DNA of 64,000 bases from Streptomyces sp. CB01201. Lineage in GTDB: Bacteria; Actinomycetota; Actinomycetes; Streptomycetales; Streptomycetaceae. The stretch is taken from the NCBI RefSeq assembly GCF_002803085.1, contig NZ_NNBJ01000011.1:62001-126000 (forward strand). Direction: 5' to 3'. Shown here one piece after another: positions 7,820 through 15,324 of the stretch. The notes under the pieces were generated by a model that had not been told where the DNA came from, did no database searches, and was given only the letters and a program-made list of their open reading frames with translations. Position 1 is the first letter of the stretch; each line of letters begins with the position of its first letter. The position numbers and the translations under genes are program-made.

Positions 7820-9139
7820 GTGAGCGACGGCCCGTACTTCTTCCTCAGCCACGCCCCGGCCGGCCGCGCCGCGGACGGCCCCGGCCCCGACCTGTGGGTG
7901 GGGCGGCTCTTCGACGACCTGTGCCGGGGCGTGGCCGAGCTGACCGCGCTGCCCGACGGCACACCCCCGGGCTTCATGGACCCCGGGCCGCGCGCCGGCG
8001 CCGACTGGTCCGAGGAGATCGGCCGCGGCCTCGCCTCCTGCCGGGTGTTCGTGCCGCTCCTGTCGCCCCGGTACTTCGCGAGCGAGCGGTGCGGCAAGCA
8101 GTGGTACGCCTTCGCGCAGCGGGCCATCCACCAGCGGGCCATCCACCAGCGGGCCGCCACCGGCCTTCCGGCCGACGCCATCGTCCCCGCCCTGTGGGTG
8201 CCCGTACCGGAACATCAACTGCCCTGGCCCGCAGTGCAGTTGGCCTTCGACCACCGCCGCCTGGGGGAGCGGTACGCCACCGACGGGCTCTACGGCCTCA
8301 TCAAGCTCAGGCTGCTCGCCGAGGAGTACCACCGGGCCGTCCACCACCTCGCCCGGCACATCGTGGGCGCCGCCCGTGCCACCCGCGTCGGCCCCGGCCG
8401 CCCGCCGGACGCCCGCACCCTGCCCAGCGCCTTCGGCGCCGCCCCCGGTCCCCGGCCGCTGCGGGTGACCGTCGCCGCGCCCACCCGCGGCGAGCTGCCC
8501 GCGGGGCGCGACGGCGCCTACTACGGCGAGAGCGCGCTCGACTGGAACCCCTACCACCCGGACACCCGGCGGCCGTTGGCGCTGATCGCCGAGGACATCG
8601 TGGGCTCGCTCAACTACCGTCCCACCGTGGCCTCCTTCGACGACGAGCCCCCCGCCGGCGATCCGGCGGCGGCCCGCCCCGAGATCCTGCTCGTCGACCG
8701 CTGGGCGCTGCGCGACGAGCGCCGGCGCGCCCGCCTCGCCGCCCTCGACTCGGCCGGCCGGCCCTGGATCGGCGTGGTCGTGCCGTGGAACCGGGCCGAC
8801 CCGCAGAGCCGGGCCGCCACCGGTGAACTCACCGCCCGCACGGAGGCCACCCTGCCGTTGCGGACGCGCCACGGCAGGGCCGCCTGCCGGACCGCCGCGC
8901 AGGGCGTGGAGTCCCTCGACGCGTTCGAGGAACTGCTGCCGCAGGTGGTCGAGGCGGCGGCCCAGCAGTACCTCAGACACGCCCCGGCCCATCCCCCCGG
9001 GGACCGCGCGCCCAGCGGACGGCCGCGTCTGACCGGCCCGATGGACACCGCCCCAGCACCCGGGCACCGCGGCCCGGCCCCGTACCGCGCGCTCGACCGG
9101 GCACCCGATGTGGAGGACACGGATGACAGCCAGCCGTGA
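7820..9139 (+). CDS. fxsC: TIR-like protein FxsC
   Basis: 439 residues. The N-terminal ~200 residues are a TIR-like domain: YFFLSHAPA at the start, DWSEEIGRGLASCRVFVPLLSPRYFASERCGKQWYAF (the typical TIR strand-helix set), then IVPALWVPV. The C-terminal half has FxsC-type segments such as YYGESALDWNPYHPDTRRPLALIAEDI and PWIGVVVPWNRADPQSR. The last ~40 residues are Pro-rich and probably disordered. A 15-bp in-frame duplication gives RAIHQRAIHQRA near residue 105. GTG start at 7820 after GGAAGGATGG. Family role unknown; TIR-like folds here may signal or hydrolyse NAD, but I could not place a catalytic Glu with confidence. Overlaps fxsT by 17 bp. Confidence 0.9.
   Translation: MSDGPYFFLSHAPAGRAADGPGPDLWVGRLFDDLCRGVAELTALPDGTPPGFMDPGPRAGADWSEEIGRGLASCRVFVPLLSPRYFASERCGKQWYAFAQRAIHQRAIHQRAATGLPADAIVPALWVPVPEHQLPWPAVQLAFDHRRLGERYATDGLYGLIKLRLLAEEYHRAVHHLARHIVGAARATRVGPGRPPDARTLPSAFGAAPGPRPLRVTVAAPTRGELPAGRDGAYYGESALDWNPYHPDTRRPLALIAEDIVGSLNYRPTVASFDDEPPAGDPAAARPEILLVDRWALRDERRRARLAALDSAGRPWIGVVVPWNRADPQSRAATGELTARTEATLPLRTRHGRAACRTAAQGVESLDAFEELLPQVVEAAAQQYLRHAPAHPPGDRAPSGRPRLTGPMDTAPAPGHRGPAPYRALDRAPDVEDTDDSQP
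8117..8155 (+). repeat. 15-bp tandem duplication inside fxsC
   Basis: CAGCGGGCCATCCAC occurs twice in tandem followed by 9 bases of a third copy. It is in frame and adds five residues (IHQRA-type repeat). Confidence 0.85.
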
Positions 9140-12100
9140 CGGACGTGTCGTCACCTTCTACTCCTACAAGGGCGGCACCGGGCGCACCATGGCCCTCGCC
9201 AACACCGCCCTGATCCTCGCCGCGAACGGCAAGCGGGTGCTCGCGGTGGACTGGGACCTGGAGGCGCCCGGCCTGCACCGCTTCTTCCACCCCTTCCTCG
9301 ACCCGGCGACGCTGGGCGCGACCACCGGCGTCATCGATCTGATCACCGACTTCGCCTGGGCCGCCACCGACCCCGAGGAGCGGGCGCAGGACTGGCACCT
9401 GGCGTACGCCCGCCTCCAGCCGCACGCGGTCTCCCTGCGACCGGAGAACCTGGGCTGGAGCTTCCCCGACGGCGGCACCCTCGACTTCGTCTCCGCGGGC
9501 CTCCAGAACCGCGACTACTCCGCGACCGTCTCCGCCTTCGACTGGGACAACTTCTACGACCGGCTCGGCGGCGGCCTCTTCTTCGACGCCCTCCAGGCCG
9601 ACATGAAGGCGCACTACGACTACGTACTGATCGACAGCCGCACCGGCCTCAGCGATGTCGCCGACATCTGCACCGTCCACCTGCCCGACATCCTCGTCGA
9701 CTGCTTCACCCTCAGCGACCAGTCCATCGACGGCGCCGCCTCCGTCGCCCGCCAGATAGCCGAGCGCTACGGCACCCGCAACATCCGCGTCCTGCCCGTG
9801 CCCATGCGCATCGACGAGGGCGAGAAGGAGAAGGCGGACGCCGGACGGGCCCTGGCCCGGCTCAAGTTCGACGGCTTCCCCACCGGACTGGCCGGCGACC
9901 GGCTCGCCCAGTACTGGGGCTCGGTGGAGATCCCGTACCGCCCCTACTACGCCTACGAGGAGTCGCTCGCCGCCTTCGGCGACGAGGCCGGGCTCTCCAA
10001 CTCCCTGCTCTCCGCCTTCGAACGGCTCACCTCCGTGATCACCGGCGGCGAGGTCACCTCGATGCCGGGCGTCGGCGACGAGGCCCGGCTGCGCATCAAG
10101 GACGCCTTCACGCGCCGCCGCCCCACCCTGCCCGTCGACGTCCACCTCTCGTACGCCGCCGAGAACCGCATGTGGGCCGACTGGATCGAGGCGGTCCTCG
10201 GCCGGGCCGGGTTCCGGGTGCTGCCGCGCGATGTCTCCGACCCGGCGCCGGCCCGCCCCGAGCCCGCCGCCGACACCAGCCGCAGTGTGGTGCTGCTCTC
10301 CGCCGCCTACCTCAAGTCGGCCCGGGCGACGGACATGTGGCGCCGCGCGGCCGCCGCGGACCCGACCGGGCTGCGCCGCACGATGCTGCCGGTGCGGGTC
10401 GACGACGTACGCCTGCCGGGCACCTATCTCGACCGCAACCCGGTCGACCTGTTCCGGCTCGACGAAGCCCACGCCACCGAGTCCCTGCTGCGCGCCCTGG
10501 ACCGGCCGGGCCAGGGCGGCGGGCAGAGCGAGGGGCCGCGGTTCCCCGGTACCGTGCCGAGGATCTGGAACCTGCCACCCCGCAACCTCGCCTTCACCGG
10601 CCGCTCGCAGGTCCTGGAGCGGATGCGCGACCAGCGCGGCGGCGGACTCGCGGTCGTCCTGCCGCAGCCGCAGACGCTGTACGGACTCGGCGGCGTCGGC
10701 AAGACACAGATCGCCCTGGAGTACGCACACCGCTTCATGGCCGACTACGACCTGGTCTGGTGGATCCAGTGCGCCCGCACCAGCGACGTGGCGGCCGGCC
10801 TCGCCGAACTCGGCGGCCGTCTGGGCGGCCAGGGCGGCGACGACATCGGCGTGGCCTGCCGCGAGGCCATCGAGATGCTGCGGCGCGGAGTGCCCGTCGA
10901 GCGCTGGCTGCTGGTCTTCGACAACGCCGACGACCCCGAGCAGCTCCAGCGGTTCCTGCCGCGCGGCGGACCCGGCCACATCCTGGTCACCTCGCGCAAC
11001 CAGGCCTGGTCGCAGCACGGCGACGCGCTGGCCGTGGACGTCTTCCGGCGGGAGGAATCCGTCGAGCACCTCCAGCGCCGGGCGCCGGGTCTGTCCGCCC
11101 ACGAGGCCGACCAGGTCGCGGGCGCGCTCGGCGATCTGCCGCTCGCCGTGGAACAGGCGGCCGCCTGGATCGCCGAGACCGCGACCCCGGTCGCCGACTA
11201 CCTCGACCAGCTGGCCCGGCAGAGCACCGGTGTGCTCTCCCTCAACCAGCCGGCCGGCTACCCCGAACCGGTCGGCGCCACCTGGAACGTCTCCATCGAA
11301 CTCCTCGAACAGCGCTCACCGGCCGCGGTGCGCCTGCTCCAGCTGTGCGCCTTCTTCGCGCCCGAGCCCATCTGGGCGGGGCTGCTCTACGGGCGGGAGA
11401 TGATCGAGGCGCTCACCCCGTACGACCCCTCGCTCCGCGAGAAGCTGGTGCTCGGCCGGGTCATCCGCGAGATCGGCCGGTTCGCGCTCGCCAAGGTCGA
11501 CCCGGTCGAGGGCACCATCGAGGTGCACCGGCTCGTCCAGGCCGTGGTCCGCTCCCAGCTGACCGAACAGGAGCGCCACGAGGCACAGCACACCGTCCAC
11601 CGGATCCTGGCCGGCGCCCGGCCCGACGGCGACGAGCCGATCGACAACCCCGAGACCTGGCCCCGGTTCGCCGGCATCTGGCCGCACCTCGGCCCCTCCG
11701 AGGTCCCGCTGTGCGGCGAACCCGAACCCCGCAGACTGCTCATCGACCGGCTGCGCTATCTGTGGAAGCGCGGCGAGTTCAGCGCCGCCTCGGCCCTCGG
11801 CGAAGAACTGCGCGAGCTGTGGCGCGAGCAGCTCGGCAGCGACGACATCCAGTACCTCTATCTACGCTTCCACATCTCCAACGTCCGCCGCTCACAGGGG
11901 CGTTACGCCGAAGCCCTGGAGCTGGACGAGGAGACCCTGGCCCGCCAGCGCGAGACCCTGGGCGCCACCCACCCGCACACCTACATGACCACCAGCGCCC
12001 TCGCCATGGACCTCGGCGCGCTCGGCCGCTACGACAGGGCGATCGAGCTGGCGACCGAGGCGTACGAGGGCTTCCGGGCCATCTTCGACGAGTCGCACCC

Positions 12101-13046
12101 CAGGACGCTGGCCGCGGGCAACAACCTGGCCCTCACCCGGCGCCTGGTCGGCTGGTACGCCGGGGCCCGCGAACTCGACCAGGACGTCTACGACCGGCGC
12201 ACCGAGGTCCTCGGCCCCGAGCACCCCTACACCCTCTCTTCGGCGATGTGCCTGGCCCGCGATCTGCGCGAGATCGGCCGCTACGAGGACTCGGTGGCGC
12301 TGCTCTCGCGCACGTACGCCCTCTCCAAGGACCGGCTGGGGGCGTCCTTCCCCGGCACCCTCGCCGCCGCCAAGAGCCTGTCCGTGGCGCTGCGCCGAAC
12401 CGGCCGCTACGAGGACGCGCGCCGCCTGACGCAGTCCGCCCGCGCCCGCTACCGGGCCAAGTACACCTCGGTGAACCCGGACTCGCTGGCCTGCGAACTC
12501 AACCTGGCCGCCGACCTGTTCGCGGCGGGCGAGTTCACCGCGGCCCGCGACACCGCCCTCGGTGTGGTCGCGCAGTACAGCGAGAACCCGGGCCCCGGCC
12601 ACCCCTACACCCTGGCGGCGCTCAGCAACCTCGGCATCTACCAGTGGGGCTGCGGCGAGACGGCCGCCGCGGAGTCGGTCCTGACGGGCGCGATCGCGAC
12701 GATGCGCGAGGTCCTGGGCCCCAGGCATCCGCACACCCTGTTCGCCACGGTCAACCTCGCCCAGGTGAAGGCGGACCTGGGCGAGCTGCACAACGCCCTG
12801 GAGCTGGAGCGGGACGCGGTGGCGGGCCTCACCGAAACCCTGGGGCGCCACCACCCCGAGCGGCTCGCCTGCTCGGCGAACCTGGCCCTGACCCTCGATG
12901 CCCTCGGACGCCGGGAGGAGGCCCAGCGGCTCCGCTCGGAGGCGCTGCTCGAACTGGCCCGGCTGCTCGGCGAGGACCACGTCCTGGTCCGTATGGTGCG
13001 CGAACTGCGCCGATTCCACCGGGACTTGGAGCCGCTCGCGGTCTGA
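9123..13046 (+). CDS. fxsT: FxsT: ParA-like ATPase, TIR, NB-ARC and TPR multidomain protein
   Basis: 1307 residues. Residues ~10-320 form a MinD/ParA-type ATPase with the deviant Walker A KGGTGRT (16-22), VDWDLEAPGLHRFF and DYVLIDSRTGLSD. Residues ~332-465 are a TIR domain (VHLSYAAENRMWADWIEAVL ... SVVLLSAAYLKS). An NB-ARC STAND NTPase follows with P-loop GLGGVGKT at 521-528, a Walker B-like WLLVFDNADDPE, HILVTSRN and GDLPLAVEQAAAW. From ~880 to the end there are kinesin-light-chain-type TPRs of about 42 residues with LGxxHPxTL linkers. This is the FxSxx-COOH system TPR protein. STAND-TPR proteins are usually inactive until the repeats bind a ligand, so the FxsA product is a candidate ligand. 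ATG 9123 has GGAGGA at 9112-9117. Confidence 0.92.
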   Translation: MTASRDGRVVTFYSYKGGTGRTMALANTALILAANGKRVLAVDWDLEAPGLHRFFHPFLDPATLGATTGVIDLITDFAWAATDPEERAQDWHLAYARLQPHAVSLRPENLGWSFPDGGTLDFVSAGLQNRDYSATVSAFDWDNFYDRLGGGLFFDALQADMKAHYDYVLIDSRTGLSDVADICTVHLPDILVDCFTLSDQSIDGAASVARQIAERYGTRNIRVLPVPMRIDEGEKEKADAGRALARLKFDGFPTGLAGDRLAQYWGSVEIPYRPYYAYEESLAAFGDEAGLSNSLLSAFERLTSVITGGEVTSMPGVGDEARLRIKDAFTRRRPTLPVDVHLSYAAENRMWADWIEAVLGRAGFRVLPRDVSDPAPARPEPAADTSRSVVLLSAAYLKSARATDMWRRAAAADPTGLRRTMLPVRVDDVRLPGTYLDRNPVDLFRLDEAHATESLLRALDRPGQGGGQSEGPRFPGTVPRIWNLPPRNLAFTGRSQVLERMRDQRGGGLAVVLPQPQTLYGLGGVGKTQIALEYAHRFMADYDLVWWIQCARTSDVAAGLAELGGRLGGQGGDDIGVACREAIEMLRRGVPVERWLLVFDNADDPEQLQRFLPRGGPGHILVTSRNQAWSQHGDALAVDVFRREESVEHLQRRAPGLSAHEADQVAGALGDLPLAVEQAAAWIAETATPVADYLDQLARQSTGVLSLNQPAGYPEPVGATWNVSIELLEQRSPAAVRLLQLCAFFAPEPIWAGLLYGREMIEALTPYDPSLREKLVLGRVIREIGRFALAKVDPVEGTIEVHRLVQAVVRSQLTEQERHEAQHTVHRILAGARPDGDEPIDNPETWPRFAGIWPHLGPSEVPLCGEPEPRRLLIDRLRYLWKRGEFSAASALGEELRELWREQLGSDDIQYLYLRFHISNVRRSQGRYAEALELDEETLARQRETLGATHPHTYMTTSALAMDLGALGRYDRAIELATEAYEGFRAIFDESHPRTLAAGNNLALTRRLVGWYAGARELDQDVYDRRTEVLGPEHPYTLSSAMCLARDLREIGRYEDSVALLSRTYALSKDRLGASFPGTLAAAKSLSVALRRTGRYEDARRLTQSARARYRAKYTSVNPDSLACELNLAADLFAAGEFTAARDTALGVVAQYSENPGPGHPYTLAALSNLGIYQWGCGETAAAESVLTGAIATMREVLGPRHPHTLFATVNLAQVKADLGELHNALELERDAVAGLTETLGRHHPERLACSANLALTLDALGRREEAQRLRSEALLELARLLGEDHVLVRMVRELRRFHRDLEPLAV

Positions 13047-13071
13047 GCGGCCGGAGCGGCCGGAGCGGCCG
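13045..13071. repeat. 9-bp tandem repeat starting in the fxsT stop codon
   Basis: GAGCGGCCG three times in tandem; the first copy begins with the GA of the TGA stop. Confidence 0.8.
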
Positions 13072-13102
13072 AAGAGGTGCGGGGGCGGCCGCCCGGCAGG
13101 CC

Positions 13103-13969
13103 TCACTCCTCGATGAGCCAGCGCAGCACCCGGGGCAGCGCGTGCAGCGCGTCGAAGTGCGCGGCGGCCGGCTCCAGGACGGCCGTCACGCCCGGGATGC
13201 GCTCGGCCAGCCAGTGGTAGTGGCCGACGGGCGAGAACACGTCCTGCTCGCCGTGCCACAGCAGGACCTCGCCCCGGATCGAGGACGGGTCGAAGCCCCA
13301 CGGGTTGCAGAACGCCAGCGCGTCGTCGATCCAGCCGTACGCCGAAGTCCGCAGCGCCTCGCGGTAGTTGCGCAGCAGCATCGCGCGCACCCCGGCGTCC
13401 TTGACCACCATCCGGTCGGCGTGGGTGAGTTCGGCGCGCAGCTCGTCCAGGAGCCGCACCGGGTTCTCGCGGATGTGCGCCGCGCGCACGACGAACCGCG
13501 CGGCCAGTTCGTCCGGGTCGGCCGTTCCCGTCTCGTAGGCCGCGACGTTGGAGGCGGCCATGCCGTCGAACCAGTCCAGGCCCTCGGCGTCCGGCGGGGC
13601 GAGCGTGACCAGCGCGGCCGCCCGGGTGACCCGGTCCGGCAGCAGAGCGGCGCAGGCGAGGGCGTGCGGGGCGCCCCCGGAGCGGCCCACGACCGCGAAG
13701 CGCTCGAAGCCGTAACGGTCGGCTATCGCGGCCACGTCCCGCGCGGCGTCCGCGACCCGGCGCCCCTGGAGCCGGTCGGAGCCGCCGTAGCCGGGCCGGT
13801 CGTAGGCGATGACCTGTGTCCGGCGGTGGTAGAGCACCATGCTGCGGGGCGCCGGCCCGAGCCGGCTGCCGGGCGTGCCGTGCAGCAGGAACACCGGGCT
13901 GCCCTGCGGGTCGCCGAACAGCTCCACCGTGAGGATCCGGCCGTCGGCCGTGCACACCCTGTCCCGCAC
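13103..13969 (-). CDS. Alpha/beta-fold hydrolase
   Basis: 288-residue cytoplasmic hydrolase. Features in order: oxyanion motif FLLHGTPGSRLG, YDRPGYGGSD, nucleophile elbow VVGRSGGAPHA (Ser), a cap region with CNPWGFDPSSIRGEVLLWHGEQDVFSP providing the acid, and AAAHFDALHALPRVLRWL with the catalytic His. GTG at 13969 is favoured because GAAGGGGGCAGC precedes it; an in-frame GTG at 13996 would add nine residues. It is convergent with fxsT (56 bp apart), so it is probably not part of that locus. Substrate cannot be inferred. Confidence 0.85.
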   Translation of the reverse strand: MRDRVCTADGRILTVELFGDPQGSPVFLLHGTPGSRLGPAPRSMVLYHRRTQVIAYDRPGYGGSDRLQGRRVADAARDVAAIADRYGFERFAVVGRSGGAPHALACAALLPDRVTRAAALVTLAPPDAEGLDWFDGMAASNVAAYETGTADPDELAARFVVRAAHIRENPVRLLDELRAELTHADRMVVKDAGVRAMLLRNYREALRTSAYGWIDDALAFCNPWGFDPSSIRGEVLLWHGEQDVFSPVGHYHWLAERIPGVTAVLEPAAAHFDALHALPRVLRWLIEE

Positions 13970-14160
13970 CGCTGCCCCCTTCACCCGGCCGGGCACCCGG
14001 TCGGGGCACCGGCCGACCCACCCGGTCAGGCGCCGACCGGCGCTCCGGCCCGTCCGGCCGCAGCCTACTCGCGGACGGGGGCCCGGCCGGGGGCTCCCCC
14101 TGGGGGTAATGCGGAGTTACCGTCGAGGTACACGTCCGATTCGGACCCTTGGGGGCCGTG

Positions 14161-15105
14161 ATGGTCGAGGCACTGGTGGCGGCCGGCATCGCCGTCGGAT
14201 CCGGCGGGGTCCTCTACGCGCTGGCCGCGGCCCGCGTCGTCAAGCAGTACGAGCGCGGGGTGGTGCTCCGGCTCGGCCGGCTGAAGGACTCGGTGCGCGG
14301 GCCCGGACTCACGATGATCGTCCCCTTCGTGGACCGGCTGCGGAAAGTGAACATGCAGATCGTGACGATGCCGGTGCCCGCCCAGGACGGCATCACCCGG
14401 GACAACGTCACGGTCCGGGTGGACGCGGTCATCTACTTCAAGGTGATCGATCCGGCGGATGCGGTGATCCAGGTCGAGGACTACCAGTTCGCGGTCTCGC
14501 AGATGGCGCAGACCTCACTGCGTTCGATCATCGGCAAGAGCGACCTGGACGACCTCCTGTCGAACCGGGAGAAGCTCAACCAGGGCCTGGAGCTGATGAT
14601 CGACAGCCCGGCCATCGGCTGGGGCGTGCAGATCGACCGGGTCGAGATCAAGGACGTGTCGCTGCCGGAGACGATGAAACGCTCGATGGCCCGCCAGGCC
14701 GAGGCCGACCGTGAGCGCCGGGCCCGTGTGATCAACGCGGACGCCGAACTCCAGGCCTCGAAGAAGCTGGCCGAGGCGGCCGGGGTGATGTCCGAGCAGC
14801 CGGCCGCCCTCCAGCTGAGGCTGTTGCAGACGGTGGTGGCGGTGGCCGCCGAGAAGAACTCCACGCTGGTCCTGCCGTTCCCGGTGGAACTCCTGCGCTT
14901 CCTGGAGCGCGCCCAGCCGTCGGCGGCCGCGCCGGCCGAAACACCGCCCGCACCCGCCGAAACACCGCCCGCACCCGCCGAAACACCGGCCGGGCCGGCC
15001 GCCGTGCCTCCGGTGGAACCGGCCGCGGCCGAAATCCCTCCGGCGCAGGCGCATTCGGAGATCGTGGACGACGGCGAGGAAAATAACCCTCCGAAAAACT
15101 TGTGA
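14161..15105 (+). CDS. Slipin (stomatin-like SPFH-domain membrane protein)
   Basis: 314 residues. One N-terminal membrane segment (about residues 2-24) is followed by an SPFH domain with the stomatin signatures VKQYERGVVLRLGRL, GPGLTMIVPFVDRLRKVNMQ, QDGITRDNVTVRVDAVIYFKVIDPADAV and SLRSIIGKSDLDDLLSNREKLN. A coiled coil follows (MARQAEADRERRARVINADAELQASKKLAEAA). Such proteins oligomerise on membranes and organise microdomains. The C-terminus carries an AETPPAP repeat encoded by a 21-bp tandem repeat. ATG 14161 has GGGGG at about 14151. The stop codon lies inside the Rex operator for adhE. Confidence 0.92.
   Translation: MVEALVAAGIAVGSGGVLYALAAARVVKQYERGVVLRLGRLKDSVRGPGLTMIVPFVDRLRKVNMQIVTMPVPAQDGITRDNVTVRVDAVIYFKVIDPADAVIQVEDYQFAVSQMAQTSLRSIIGKSDLDDLLSNREKLNQGLELMIDSPAIGWGVQIDRVEIKDVSLPETMKRSMARQAEADRERRARVINADAELQASKKLAEAAGVMSEQPAALQLRLLQTVVAVAAEKNSTLVLPFPVELLRFLERAQPSAAAPAETPPAPAETPPAPAETPAGPAAVPPVEPAAAEIPPAQAHSEIVDDGEENNPPKNL
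14935..14991 (+). repeat. 21-bp in-frame tandem repeat in the slipin tail
   Basis: GCCGAAACACCG(C/G)CC-type unit with starts at 14935, 14956 and 14977, encoding AETPPAP, AETPPAP, AETPAGP. Confidence 0.85.
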
Positions 15106-15117
15106 AAGTTTTCACAA
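15100..15117. promoter_or_regulatory. Rex operator upstream of adhE
   Basis: TTGTGAA-AGTT-TTCACAA matches the actinobacterial Rex consensus TTGTGAA-N4-TTCACAA at every fixed position. Rex represses respiratory and fermentative genes and releases DNA when NADH is high. The operator overlaps the slipin stop codon (15103-15105) and lies 208 bp before the adhE start. Confidence 0.88.
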
Positions 15118-15324
15118 GCGCGCATGGGTCTTAAGTCCTGAGGTGAAAGCGCAGCTCAGCGCCATATTTCGGATGACGTCCGGTCAATTGAAAGGACCTT
15201 CTGCCCTCGGGAACAGGGCTTTGTCGGGCCCGCGAGCACCGCGAACAGGTGTCGAATTGAGACATCGGAAAAGCATCGCAACGCTCGCAATGCTCCTAGC
15301 GCTCGACAAGAAGGAGTTCCTGCC

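Noticed and set aside
10172..14161. 1329-residue open frame on the plus strand across fxsT and the hydrolase
   Set aside because: An out-of-frame shadow of fxsT, Arg/Pro-rich with no motifs, and it runs antisense over the real hydrolase gene.
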